From a bacterium 1XD21-70 (GTDB lineage: Bacteria > Bacillota > Clostridia > Lachnospirales > Lachnospiraceae): a stretch of 41,448 nucleotides of DNA. Made by a program: the position numbers and the translations under genes. The stretch covers positions 1 to 41,448 of the forward strand of contig RAYB01000041.1 of the NCBI GenBank assembly GCA_003669055.1, written 5' to 3'. The notes under the pieces are model-generated. The model made no database searches. It had not been told where the DNA came from and worked only from the letters and a program-made list of their open reading frames with translations. Positions 32,907-41,431 of the stretch are shown here, in pieces; the first letter of the stretch is position 1, and every line of letters starts with the position of its first letter.

Positions 32907-34019
32907 CTAAAACTGCAACGCAAAGTTACCAACGGAACCTGGAATGCCAATCATATAAGCATCTACTACCTCCATGAGCATCCAACCTAGGCAAAAAGCG
33001 TACATGAGTTTTTTATTATTTTGAAAATAAATCTTGCTTCCAATTCTTTTGCAATTAGAATCATATAATTGCATTCCCGTCTTGTAATACATAGGTAAAT
33101 ATAGCAATAGAATCCTATATACTGCCGAATACTTCAAATTTAATGGCAAAAATATCAAGGTCGTCATCAAAACGATTTCATTAAAGGAGTAATTAATTTC
33201 ACTATAATGCTCTCTTTTAATAAATAAAACAAGGAATAATAATGACAAAAAAATACCTTTTGCAAAGCCAAGATGGTTATCATACACTTGTGCATAAAGA
33301 CTAAAATATCGCGGAATAATGTAATTCATCAATAACAACTCCATCACAATTCCACATGCCAAATATACTCGCATAAAGGCTTTTGGATTCAGTTTTCCAA
33401 GCCTGCATACCGCTACAGGTATAAAGGAGAATATCAAACCGATTGATGCATTATGAAATGAAACAGCCAATATCATCAGAAAAACTGACTTTACATATTT
33501 TTTTTGCTCCAATGCGATAAAAAACAAACAAGAAATACAAACTGCAACCTCCGCCCTCATCAAATGAAATAATAAAAACAAATGAGAAGCAATTAAATAT
33601 GTTCCTAAATAGCTAATGATATTTTCTTTCCTGATTTCTATATTTTTTATGAATATCCAGATACAAACAAACCCTATTGTGTGAATAACAAACAAACAAT
33701 ATCTATAATCGTCTGTAAAATATCTAACACACCAGTTTAATATACAATAACCAAATTCTTCCCTCGATGTTGCAATATAAGAAAACAAATCCTCAGATGC
33801 TTTGTTGATAAAAGCATACTGATAATATATAGCATCGTCACCTCCAAAACCCAAATCTATTTTTCTAAATACAGAAGCAAAAATGTAAGTTACATATCCT
33901 ATCAATAACAAAATATCCCCTATATGCGAATGTTTTCTTCTGATTTTAAGATCATATGCTTTTCTAAATACTATTGTTAAAAAAACAGATAGTATGGCTA
34001 TATATAAATACCCTGTCAT
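32907..34019 (-). CDS. EpsG/Wzy-like polysaccharide polymerase
   Basis: A 370-aa protein with about ten helices. Features shared with the EpsG family are FRKIDLGFGGDDAIYYQ (about 51-67), where the family usually has a GXDXXXY loop, the downstream EEFGYCILNW and HNASIGLIF segments. It would join repeat units on the outer membrane face. No other polymerase candidate exists in the operon, which supports the assignment. Sequence conservation in this family is low. Confidence 0.75.
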   Translation of the reverse strand: MTGYLYIAILSVFLTIVFRKAYDLKIRRKHSHIGDILLLIGYVTYIFASVFRKIDLGFGGDDAIYYQYAFINKASEDLFSYIATSREEFGYCILNWCVRYFTDDYRYCLFVIHTIGFVCIWIFIKNIEIRKENIISYLGTYLIASHLFLLFHLMRAEVAVCISCLFFIALEQKKYVKSVFLMILAVSFHNASIGLIFSFIPVAVCRLGKLNPKAFMRVYLACGIVMELLLMNYIIPRYFSLYAQVYDNHLGFAKGIFLSLLFLVLFIKREHYSEINYSFNEIVLMTTLIFLPLNLKYSAVYRILLLYLPMYYKTGMQLYDSNCKRIGSKIYFQNNKKLMYAFCLGWMLMEVVDAYMIGIPGSVGNFALQF

Positions 34020-34035
34020 AGTGTCTTTTCCTCAA

Positions 34036-35124
34036 TCACACCTTTCCTATATATTCATATAGCGGCAACAGAATACTATCCCAGCTATAATGCACCTGAA
34101 TCAATTTATATGCATTTACGCCTATCGTATCAGGGTTGATTTTTCCGTTTTTTATATGATAAAGCATTGCTTCAAATTCCTCATTTGTATTAGCAATCAA
34201 ACAGTTTTCACCATTAACGCATCCCTCAATAGCATAAAAATTGTCTTCAAATCCAATAACACATTTTTTATATGAAAAAGCTTCCAGCACTTTATTTAAG
34301 ATACCATTTTTCTTTTTTACAGTTGAAATAAAGATATCAATAGAATTATAGAACTCATCTAATTGCTCAACTGCACCTAAAACTTTAACAAACTCATATT
34401 TACTCAAAACATTCTTCTGGCTATTAGAAATATTTCTACCTGCCAGAATTAATTTAACCTTAATTTCATTCTTATTATTTATTGCTTCACATATTGATAA
34501 CATAGGATAAATGCATTCGTCCATATAATCTACAGTCCAATAACCAATAAAACCTAATACTATTTCTTTTTCAAAATCATGCTTTTTATTTGTAAAAAAA
34601 TCTGTTACATGTATTCCATTAGGAACCGTGATAATATCCGCTTTAATCTTTCCATAGCCATTAGAGACTTTATCAGCATCCCATTTAGATGCATAAACCA
34701 TACATTTGCAGTTTCTTGTTAAATATTTTTCTTTCATTCTATACGGAATGAGACGTAATATTCTTTTTATACTATTTGCATTAATTGTTTTCCCCATCAG
34801 CAATGAAAAAAGAGTCCCAAAATATAGACTGTCTCTCGTAAGAGAAACAAGCATTGCACGGCACCGCTTGTCTAATATTTTCGATATAGCATACGATACA
34901 TTCAATCCATAAGCCAATATCGCTTTGACCTCATTTTCAGTAATAATTGTCCCGATTATCCTCCTATATTTGTTATATTCTTGAATGTTATATCTGTACG
35001 GCATTTTCAATATTCTCACATCATAATATTGAGAAAACATTTTTATGTACTCACTTATTGGTAAGTATAAGCCGCCTATCGATTCATAGTTCTCCGGCAC
35101 AGCCAAAACTATCACCTTAAACAT
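34036..35124 (-). CDS. GT4 family glycosyltransferase
   Basis: A 362-aa GT-B enzyme. It has VYASKWDADKVSNGYG, VPNGIHVTDFF as the inter-domain segment, LGFIGYWTVDYMDE where the donor domain begins, and NKVLEAFSYKKCVIGFED, the EX7E region. It lies 16 bp upstream of the polymerase gene. The N-terminal domain is divergent, as expected for the acceptor side. Sugar unknown. Confidence 0.85.
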   Translation of the reverse strand: MFKVIVLAVPENYESIGGLYLPISEYIKMFSQYYDVRILKMPYRYNIQEYNKYRRIIGTIITENEVKAILAYGLNVSYAISKILDKRCRAMLVSLTRDSLYFGTLFSLLMGKTINANSIKRILRLIPYRMKEKYLTRNCKCMVYASKWDADKVSNGYGKIKADIITVPNGIHVTDFFTNKKHDFEKEIVLGFIGYWTVDYMDECIYPMLSICEAINNKNEIKVKLILAGRNISNSQKNVLSKYEFVKVLGAVEQLDEFYNSIDIFISTVKKKNGILNKVLEAFSYKKCVIGFEDNFYAIEGCVNGENCLIANTNEEFEAMLYHIKNGKINPDTIGVNAYKLIQVHYSWDSILLPLYEYIGKV

Positions 35125-35142
35125 ACGTATCTCCCTCGTAAA

Positions 35143-36192
35143 CTATTTTGATATTTCGATAACACTTGATACCACTTTTGCCCAAGGTGATTCAATATTA
35201 ATCGAATATGGTTCTCCTCTTCTAGCATTCTCAGATTTTTGCAGTATTTCGGATAAATCATCACTATCATTAAAAAACTCAACATTTGAATAATCGGCCA
35301 GTATTTCTCGTGCATACGGCATATTGCGAGCAATTATAGGTGCCCCATAAGCCATTGCTTCAACAAAAGGAACCGGAAACGACTCAATATCAGAAGCAAA
35401 TATTAACCCATGGTCGCAGAACAAATCTAATAAGTTTCCTCTTTCTTGAAATCCAATAAATTTGACATTAGACAATCCTTTTGACATAGAAGCCAATCTT
35501 TCTGCATAGACATTATCTGATTCTCTAAAAGTAAATATTATTTCTCCTTTATATTGTTTTCCCTTTTTTAACGATTCAATTATTATTTCATGCTTTTTAT
35601 ACACCAATGGCCCACATGGATAAACAAACCCCTTAACCCTACATCTATCTACTACTGGGGTCGTACTGATAGCTGGTGGAATGCATATTATTTTTTTGTT
35701 CTTTATCCTCTTTTCCAATCCTGATTTTATTGTATTCGTTTGCGTGATTATTAAATCGCTTTGATTTAATGATCTCATAGTTATTGGAGTAACCAAAGAA
35801 CAATATATGCAATAATATCTTTCAAACTTGTTAAAGATATTAAAAGTTCCTCTTTTCAATAAATGCAATGCGTTATGGAAATACACAACCTGAGGTACAT
35901 TCTTCACTGGCATTGATTTATTTTGTAATGATAAAATCACATGCGCATCACAGCTATTAACAATCTTGCGAAAATCTGAATACTCCCACACTATTCTATG
36001 AATCCAACTCTTTTTTATTCTTTTCTCCTGTATTACATGAATACCATCCGCCTCATCTAATTTTACAACTGAGGTAAAAAAAAACCATTCTACGCCATTC
36101 ATTGGATTCTCTTTAACATAATTATAAAAATCAGTTAATACAGATAATGCACCAGTTTTTTCAGCCGCAACATCTACTACAATAATATTCAT
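35143..36192 (-). CDS. GT4 family glycosyltransferase
   Basis: A 349-aa GT-B enzyme. VVDVAAEKTGALSVL begins the acceptor domain, QVVYFHNALHLLKRG resembles mannosyl- and galactosyltransferases of group 1, CIPPAIS is the linker, YPCGPLVYKKHEI the donor-domain start, and SDIESFPVPFVEAMAYGAPI the EX7E motif. It sits 26 bp after the WbuB-like gene. Sugar unknown. Confidence 0.86.
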   Translation of the reverse strand: MNIIVVDVAAEKTGALSVLTDFYNYVKENPMNGVEWFFFTSVVKLDEADGIHVIQEKRIKKSWIHRIVWEYSDFRKIVNSCDAHVILSLQNKSMPVKNVPQVVYFHNALHLLKRGTFNIFNKFERYYCIYCSLVTPITMRSLNQSDLIITQTNTIKSGLEKRIKNKKIICIPPAISTTPVVDRCRVKGFVYPCGPLVYKKHEIIIESLKKGKQYKGEIIFTFRESDNVYAERLASMSKGLSNVKFIGFQERGNLLDLFCDHGLIFASDIESFPVPFVEAMAYGAPIIARNMPYAREILADYSNVEFFNDSDDLSEILQKSENARRGEPYSINIESPWAKVVSSVIEISK

Positions 36193-36218
36193 GGTCGTTT
36201 TTCATTACTCCCCATATT

Positions 36219-37433
36219 CTATTGTCTTTCTGATACGCTATGTAAAATAATATCAGATGATACTGAACTACTATAATACCGTCTCAAGAAATCATACTCC
36301 CCATTTCTATCTTTAGAATAATCTTCTATCACCTTCATAATATTCATTTTAAATGCTCTGACATCATTACTTTCACACCACCAGCCAAAACCATTATCTG
36401 TTATAATATTTCCAATGTCTGTGTTTGGATCCGTAACAGCCAATACAGGAATTTTTGCCTGCATATAGCTTAACAACCTACTAGGGAAATTCGGTATAGT
36501 AAACCTATGATCCAAGAAAATCATGCCTGCATCGCAGGCTCCTACCATAGTATCGTAGTCTTCCTTTGGCATCCTCTTCATCAGTTTCAAATTCTTCTGC
36601 TTACTGGTATTAACATATTCTTCAAGTGTTCCATACTCTGTCCCGTCGCCAACGATAAGAAAATATGCTGCATCAATATCAGAGCATTTTTTCAGGCACT
36701 TGATTAGGAACGGGATTCCCTGTGGTTTTCCAAGATTACCTCCGTAAATAAAGACCTTCCTATCAAGCGGTATTCCATATTTTGAGCGAATCTGATTTCT
36801 TGTTTCCTCATTTACACTCTTATCAATCACATCAATAGAATTTGGGCAAACCTCCACTATCTTTGGATCAATTTCCGGATTATGTGTAATCACATAATCC
36901 ACATTAGCTTGACTCATGCAACCAATTTTATCTGATATCCTATATAGCTTCTTCTCCTGCTTTTGAAAATGCTTATAAAGCATCCCCTTAATGCCGGTTG
37001 TAGACATCATTCCAATATCAACAGCATTCTGGGGAAATATGTCTTTTAGGAGCAAATATGTTCTTGCACCATCATGGCTCTTTACATATTCGATGGCCGA
37101 AATAAATGTTATCGGCGGAGTGGAATACAATACAAGGTCAAACCTCACATCTGAAAAGTACTTCTTAATGGCACTCTTGAATGTAGGCGCAATCATTATT
37201 GTCGAAATACCCTTTTCTATGATATTAGTCTTTTGAATGTTCCCGGTCTTTAGGCGCAGGATATTCACACGGTCTTCTGTGACCACATGTGTCCCGATGC
37301 CCTCCCTCTTCTCTATGGGCGAAATCGCAAATACATCATGCCCGGTTTTAACAAATTCACGAAGTAAATCCGTATATATGTTCCTTTCTTGCAGCGACTC
37401 AAAACCCAGCAATGTTAAGAACAAAATGTTCAT
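36219..37433 (-). CDS. GT4 glycosyltransferase, WbuB/WcaI-like
   Basis: A 404-aa GT-B protein. LLKDIFPQNAVDIGMM, CMSQANVDYVITHNPE, VCPNSIDV and FIYGGNLGKPQGIPFLI are the characteristic blocks of the WcaI/WbuB group. WbuB of Escherichia coli O26 is assigned as the L-fucosamine transferase. Since this operon makes UDP-L-FucNAc through CapE-F-G, this is the best candidate to transfer it, but that is inference. It is the first dedicated transferase after the NeuD-like gene. Confidence 0.83.
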   Translation of the reverse strand: MNILFLTLLGFESLQERNIYTDLLREFVKTGHDVFAISPIEKREGIGTHVVTEDRVNILRLKTGNIQKTNIIEKGISTIMIAPTFKSAIKKYFSDVRFDLVLYSTPPITFISAIEYVKSHDGARTYLLLKDIFPQNAVDIGMMSTTGIKGMLYKHFQKQEKKLYRISDKIGCMSQANVDYVITHNPEIDPKIVEVCPNSIDVIDKSVNEETRNQIRSKYGIPLDRKVFIYGGNLGKPQGIPFLIKCLKKCSDIDAAYFLIVGDGTEYGTLEEYVNTSKQKNLKLMKRMPKEDYDTMVGACDAGMIFLDHRFTIPNFPSRLLSYMQAKIPVLAVTDPNTDIGNIITDNGFGWWCESNDVRAFKMNIMKVIEDYSKDRNGEYDFLRRYYSSSVSSDIILHSVSERQ

Positions 37434-37460
37434 ATACCAAATCCTCTTTCCCCTACAAAT

Positions 37461-38090
37461 TCAAGAACATACCGTGTCCATTCTTTTTGCCGGTAATCCT
37501 ATATATTTTCCACTTTCCCCAATATCTTTCACCACTACCGCTCCTGCCCCTATTAAAACATCATCACAGATTTTCAAATTGTTGCTCACAACGGCTCCCG
37601 GCCCTACCCAACACTCATTACCAATTACAACGGTTCCGCAAATATGTGCCCCCACCGAAATATGGCTCCAATCCCCTATTATGCAGTCATGGTCTACAGA
37701 ACTTGATGTATTAATAATCACGCCTTTTCTAATCTCAGACCCTGGATTAACCACAGCGCCTGCCATAACTACCGTACCATCTCCGATCGGAATGCTTTCG
37801 CTAATAAATCCTTTGGGGTGGATAAGCGTTGCGACCACACCGCCATCAGCCTCAATCTTTTCTTGTATCCGCTTTCTATGCTCGTGATTACCTATCGAAA
37901 CAAAGAATTCCGTTTCTTCATTCATATAATGATAAAAATCTCTCGAAGTTCCTATTACATCATATTCCCCACACTTTTTTACAACAGAGTTGTCATCCAA
38001 AAAGAGTAAATCCGAATATCTTCCACATAGTTTGGCTATCTCAGCACATACTTTTCCGTGTCCGGAAGCCCCAATCAAAACCAGCCTCAT
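37461..38090 (-). CDS. NeuD/PglD-type sugar O/N-acetyltransferase
   Basis: A 209-aa left-handed beta-helix acyltransferase. An N-terminal Rossmann-like domain starts LVLIGASGHGKVCAEIA (3-19). Hexapeptide repeats run from about 95 to 195: VVMAGAVVNPG, SVDHDCIIGDWSHISVGAH, CWVGPGAVVSNN and VLIGAGAVVVKDI. It ends in YIGLPAKRM. Together with the PglE-like aminotransferase and the PglC-like transferase it fits UDP-N,N'-diacetylbacillosamine synthesis; the 4,6-dehydratase for that path is not separately present, although one could lie outside the window. Confidence 0.87.
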   Translation of the reverse strand: MRLVLIGASGHGKVCAEIAKLCGRYSDLLFLDDNSVVKKCGEYDVIGTSRDFYHYMNEETEFFVSIGNHEHRKRIQEKIEADGGVVATLIHPKGFISESIPIGDGTVVMAGAVVNPGSEIRKGVIINTSSSVDHDCIIGDWSHISVGAHICGTVVIGNECWVGPGAVVSNNLKICDDVLIGAGAVVVKDIGESGKYIGLPAKRMDTVCS

Positions 38091-38099
38091 GCCACCCTC

Positions 38100-38302
38100 C
38101 TATGCCACACGGGTATTTGCATCTCCATTTTTACGGAATGCACACTTCTGATTATCCTTTTTGTGAAATCTCCCACCTTGTTTCTCCGGGATATGCTTCT
38201 TTATCACCTTTGCAGGGTTTTCTGCTGCAGTAGCTTCATTTTCGATCTTTCTAATCACAGCCGTTCCGGCTCCCACGATATAGCAAGCTTTTAGATTACT
38301 TG
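38100..38302 (-). pseudogene. C-terminal relic of a hexapeptide acetyltransferase
   Basis: The frame reads YIVGAGTAVIRKIENEATAA then ENPAKVIKKHIPE and a basic tail to the stop. This is the last coil and C-terminal tail of a serine- or sugar-acetyltransferase (compare the AGNPAKVIK ending of that family). The rest of the gene is absent: upstream sequence is the end of the intact sugar transferase. An ATG at 38303 exists but lacks a proper ribosome site. It is not the 5' part of the neighbouring NeuD gene. Confidence 0.6.
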
Positions 38303-39021
38303 CCATTTCCTGTAAATGCCTCCATTGTCGCACTGCCTTTTGAGTTAATCCCTTCCCGCTTAAGAACTACAGCTACCGTTTTAAGCAATATCCCCCAATC
38401 ACCAAGGAATGTAATATTGTTCACATACTCCATATCTTTCTTGAACTTATCCTCCCAGCTGCAAAGATTCCTCCCTTCTGTCTGGGCGTATCCCGTCAAT
38501 CCCGGTCTCACGTCATGCCTGTGCATCTGTTCTTCCGAATACTTGTCCAGATATTCAACCAGCAATGGACGGGGTCCTACCAAGGCAAGGTCTCCTTTGA
38601 CTATTGAAATCAACTCCAAAACTTCGTCTCCGCTTGAGGCCCTCATCAAGCTGCCAAACTTGGTCAGCCTTTGGTCGTCCGGGAGCAGTTTGCCATTAGC
38701 ATCTCTCGCATCCGTCATAGTGCGGAATTTCTTTATCTTGAATACCTCGCCGCCCAGCCCCGGCCTTTGCTGTGTGAATACTATCGGGCTTCCCATGTTT
38801 ACCCTCACCGCTATAGCGATGATCAGAAGGATTGGCCAGAACAAAATCAGCACGAGCAGTGCAAGTGCGAAATCAAGCGGCCGCTTAATATGTTTCTCAT
38901 ATATGCCATAAGGTTTATGCCCTTCCACCCATCCCTTTTTCTTTTCCAACTTACTGACAATAAAACCCAACCCAAAACAGGTTCCAAATAAAACAGCAAA
39001 AAAACCTATTATCTTCCCCAT
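38296..39021 (-). CDS. Initiating sugar phosphate transferase (PglC/WcaJ-like)
   Basis: A 241-aa polyprenol-phosphate sugar-1-phosphate transferase that starts the repeat unit. A short helix near 1-22 is followed by the re-entrant helix region KHIKRPLDFALALLVLILF, then QQRPGLGGEVFKIKKFRTM, SSGDEVLELISIVKGD with the catalytic Asp-Glu pair, LVGPRPLL and RPGLTGYAQ. These are all standard blocks of the bacterial sugar transferase family. GGAGGTGGAGG lies directly before the ATG. It is preceded by a decayed aminotransferase and followed by an acetyltransferase relic. Confidence 0.92.
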   Translation of the reverse strand: MGKIIGFFAVLFGTCFGLGFIVSKLEKKKGWVEGHKPYGIYEKHIKRPLDFALALLVLILFWPILLIIAIAVRVNMGSPIVFTQQRPGLGGEVFKIKKFRTMTDARDANGKLLPDDQRLTKFGSLMRASSGDEVLELISIVKGDLALVGPRPLLVEYLDKYSEEQMHRHDVRPGLTGYAQTEGRNLCSWEDKFKKDMEYVNNITFLGDWGILLKTVAVVLKREGINSKGSATMEAFTGNGK

Positions 39022-39033
39022 ACCTCCACCTCC

Positions 39034-39260
39034 TTACTGAAAGCATCTGTAGATGATACCAATGGTCACATCCTGTACATTCGCCGTCATCTTGTTATCA
39101 AACAGCAGGCACAATCCTCTTACTGATATATCCAGTTCCAGTATCTCGCTTGGACAACCCTTTCCAATAACCGTCAAAAATAGGGACTCCCTCTCACCAA
39201 ACTCTCCACAGCATCCTTGTCGGTTAGAAGGACAGACAGCCAGTAATTGCCACTGACATC
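39034..39260 (-). pseudogene. Decayed C-terminal fragment of a DegT/PglE aminotransferase
   Basis: Two frames together recover the end of a DegT-type gene. From 39260, DVSGNYWLSVLLTDKDAVES matches the SEPNFWLSCMIVDKNA part of the intact aminotransferase at 40018-41289. After a frame change, GKGCPSEILE matches GKSCPTEILE and RGLCLLFDNKMTANVQDV matches RGLCLPSDNKMTPEQQDI, ending at the stop at 39034. About 60 residues between these blocks are deleted. So it is a second, inactive copy from a different allele, lying directly before the intact sugar transferase. Confidence 0.8.
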
Positions 39261-39356
39261 TTTTTGCTTATTATTTTCGTGGCAATCTCTATAATCCTGT
39301 ATTAAAAAACAGCCTAAAAATCTCCACAGTTTAATCCTTGCTTGAAAGCAGAGGTT

Positions 39357-39540
39357 TCATTCTGAAAACAACGGCTCGCACATCGGGCTTATTACCTGCA
39401 TGATTCCCTGCTGAATTACTCTGTCCATTACAGTTGGGATTCCAGATTTCCTCACTCCTCCGTTCGGCTGGGATATCCCCCCCTGACCAGCTGGAGTTTG
39501 TACCCCCTATGCCGGATTTATTCCCTGATACTACCCTCAG
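39357..39540 (-). pseudogene. Group II intron reverse transcriptase/maturase relic
   Basis: The minus strand reads LRVVSGNKSGIGG (from 39540), a GGDIP segment, then after a 1-2 nt frameshift KPNGGVRKSGIPTVMDRVIQ and QGIMQVISPMCEPLFSE to a stop at 39357. This is the conserved RT1-RT2 core of LtrA-type proteins (IPKPNGG, LGIPTVMDRVIQQ). Only about 60 codons remain, with a frameshift and both ends missing. No intact intron domain V was identified. It lies between the truncated sugar transferase and the decayed DegT fragment. Confidence 0.78.
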
Positions 39541-39640
39541 TGGACAAGGGAACACACGGTTTTGCACCACAGACTGACGCCATGTCCGTCATACTGAAAA
39601 AAGCCCAATTCTTTTTTGAATCAGACTTTTTCAGTGCCTT
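39541..39640. other. Unassigned part of the recombination scar
   Basis: The sequence between the intron reverse-transcriptase relic and the truncated sugar transferase contains a CTGAAAAA...TTTTTCAG inverted repeat at about 39593-39633. No gene was recognised here. It may be part of the intron or another element. Confidence 0.3.
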
Positions 39641-40006
39641 CTAAATTACAAGGTTTCCCGTGATTTTCCCTATTATAACGCGTCCATCAAAACTAGCATT
39701 CCTTAACATCCTTTCAAATTTTCCAATACGTTCTTCGCCAGGAAGAAGTTTACCATTAATGTCTCGTTCATTTGTCATGGTTCTGAATTTATACATATCA
39801 AAAATGCACTCTCGTCCGTTCTTTGGATCAATCATTCCGGGACGAGGCTGTTTAAAGATAACTGGCTTTCCTAACTTTATCAATGCAAGCGCAGCAATGA
39901 TTAAATATAACCAGTTAAAAACGATAATAGCAAGTAACGCACAGATAATATCCAATATTCGTTTTATGTATTTTTCATAAAACCCTCGCTTATGTTGTAA
40001 CAACAT
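39641..40006 (-). pseudogene. Truncated sugar transferase (PglC/WcaJ-like) N-terminal fragment
   Basis: A 121-aa fragment. It carries KYIKRILDIICALLAIIVF, KQPRPGMIDPKNGRE, MYKFRTMTNERDINGKLLPG and KFERMLRNASFD, which parallel the intact transferase at 38296-39021. It diverges at the catalytic Asp-Glu site (FDGRVIIGK) and stops after GNLVI, losing the LVGPRP block and everything after. It follows the intact DegT gene by 11 bp, the position an intact transferase would occupy. Probably inactive. Confidence 0.8.
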
Positions 40007-40017
40007 TTTTATTTTCC

Positions 40018-41289
40018 CTAATTAAAGCATTGATGAATAACTTCTATAATTATATCCTGCTGCTCTGGGGTCATCTTATTGTCACTTGGCAGGCACAGGC
40101 CGCGGTGGAAAATGTCCATGCCCACATCATCCATAATGTCTCTGTCTATATACGCGTCGCTTCTGCCCCTTCCAGTCCCGTTTCTGGTAATGAACCCATT
40201 CATCCGATAGATAGGCTGCATATGCATAGGCTTCCAAATCGGACGGCCTTCCGCATTGATGGCAGCAATGGCTTCCAGAATTTCAGTTGGGCAGCTTTTT
40301 CCTGGTTCGCTGAAATAAAGGGCGTCCTGTTCCCCACGGACTTGTTTGCACATTGCATTTTTATCAACAATCATGCAGGACAGCCAAAAATTAGGCTCAC
40401 TGTCTTCCTCATTATATGGATTCATTTTGATAGGGAGATCTTTCAGCCCCTCTTTATAGCGCTTATAAATTTCCTTTTTTTGAGCAATATGTTCTTCCAG
40501 GTAAGGAACCTGCCCCCTGACCACACCTGCAATGATATTGCTCATGCGGTAATTGTAGCCCATCTCCTCATGCTGGTACCATGCCGCATTTTCTCGGCTT
40601 TGGGTTGACCATTTCCTGGCCTTTTTTGCTGCCTCGCCATCTTCCGTTAAGAGCATCCCCCCGGAAGAGCCGGTAATGATCTTATTGCCATTAAAAGAAA
40701 CCACATTATAATCGCCCAGAATGCCGGTCTGCCTGCCGCGGTAAGAAGCCCCCAAAGATTCAGCAGCATCTTCTATGATCAATGCATGATGCTTATCGCA
40801 AACAGCCCTGATCTCATCCATCTTCCCAGGGGTGCCATATAAATGGGCTACCACCACAAGCCTGATATCCGGATAAATCTCAAATGCCTTTTCCAGTGCT
40901 ATCGGATCCATATTCCAAGTCTCATACTCCGTATCAATAAATACGGTTTCACCACCCTCATATCCAATTGGGTTAACCGTAGCATCAAATGTAATATCCG
41001 ATGCAAATACCCGTTGGCCTTCCAGGGTGCCATGCCCGACATATGGCTTACCATATAGCCTCTCCCCAGCCAATTTAATAGCAAGATGCAGTGCAGCTGT
41101 GCCAGACGACAATGCAACAGCATTCTTACATCCGACTTTTTTACAGATAAGGCGCTCGGCCTCGTTGATGTTCTCACCAACAGTGCTCACCCAATTTGTC
41201 TGAATCGCCTCATCCACCCACTTTTTTTCACTGCCATGCATAGTAGGGCTAGAAAGCCATACCTTATTCTCAAATGGTTTGATTTCCAT
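40018..41289 (-). CDS. DegT/DnrJ/EryC1 aminotransferase, PglE-like
   Basis: A 423-aa PLP-dependent sugar aminotransferase that converts a UDP-4-keto-6-deoxy sugar to its 4-amino form. SSGTAALHLA (61-70) binds the phosphate, EDAAESLGASYRG (173-185) includes the ring-stacking Asp, and VVSFNGNKIITGSSGG (197-210) holds the PLP lysine K203. The opening WLSSPTMHGSEKKWVDEA resembles PglE. AGGTGG lies before the ATG. It is the first gene of the polysaccharide operon. A 4,6-dehydratase partner (PglF) may lie beyond the right edge. Confidence 0.9.
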   Translation of the reverse strand: MEIKPFENKVWLSSPTMHGSEKKWVDEAIQTNWVSTVGENINEAERLICKKVGCKNAVALSSGTAALHLAIKLAGERLYGKPYVGHGTLEGQRVFASDITFDATVNPIGYEGGETVFIDTEYETWNMDPIALEKAFEIYPDIRLVVVAHLYGTPGKMDEIRAVCDKHHALIIEDAAESLGASYRGRQTGILGDYNVVSFNGNKIITGSSGGMLLTEDGEAAKKARKWSTQSRENAAWYQHEEMGYNYRMSNIIAGVVRGQVPYLEEHIAQKKEIYKRYKEGLKDLPIKMNPYNEEDSEPNFWLSCMIVDKNAMCKQVRGEQDALYFSEPGKSCPTEILEAIAAINAEGRPIWKPMHMQPIYRMNGFITRNGTGRGRSDAYIDRDIMDDVGMDIFHRGLCLPSDNKMTPEQQDIIIEVIHQCFN

Positions 41290-41363
41290 ACTACAACCAC
41301 CTCTTACTTTAGTTCATTAGCAATTGCTTTTCTTGTAGCATTCACCTAAAACCCAAAACATTT

Positions 41364-41369
41364 ATCATA
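41364..41369 (-). promoter_or_regulatory. Possible -10 element for the polysaccharide operon
   Basis: TATGAT followed by AAAT lies on the minus strand about 75 bp before the first gene. No convincing -35 is seen 17 bp upstream, where the terminator stem sits. The real promoter may lie elsewhere, or transcription may enter by read-through. Confidence 0.25.
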
Positions 41370-41370
41370 C

Positions 41371-41431
41371 AAAATAAAAACAGGCTTCGCCACCCCGGCA
41401 CCCCTTCCATGCCCCGGGCTTTGAAACCTGT
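41371..41431 (-). terminator. Intrinsic terminator of the gene upstream of the polysaccharide operon
   Basis: On the minus strand ACAGGTTTC pairs with GAAGCCTGT around a very GC-rich interior, followed by TTTTTATTTT. It separates the polysaccharide operon from whatever lies to the right. Its position just before the operon leader also allows an antitermination role. Confidence 0.65.

Noticed and set aside
39331-39570. 79-aa minus-strand ORF as a real gene
   Set aside because: It is a composite frame across the frameshifted group II intron reverse-transcriptase relic; the neighbouring frame carries the LtrA-like motif.
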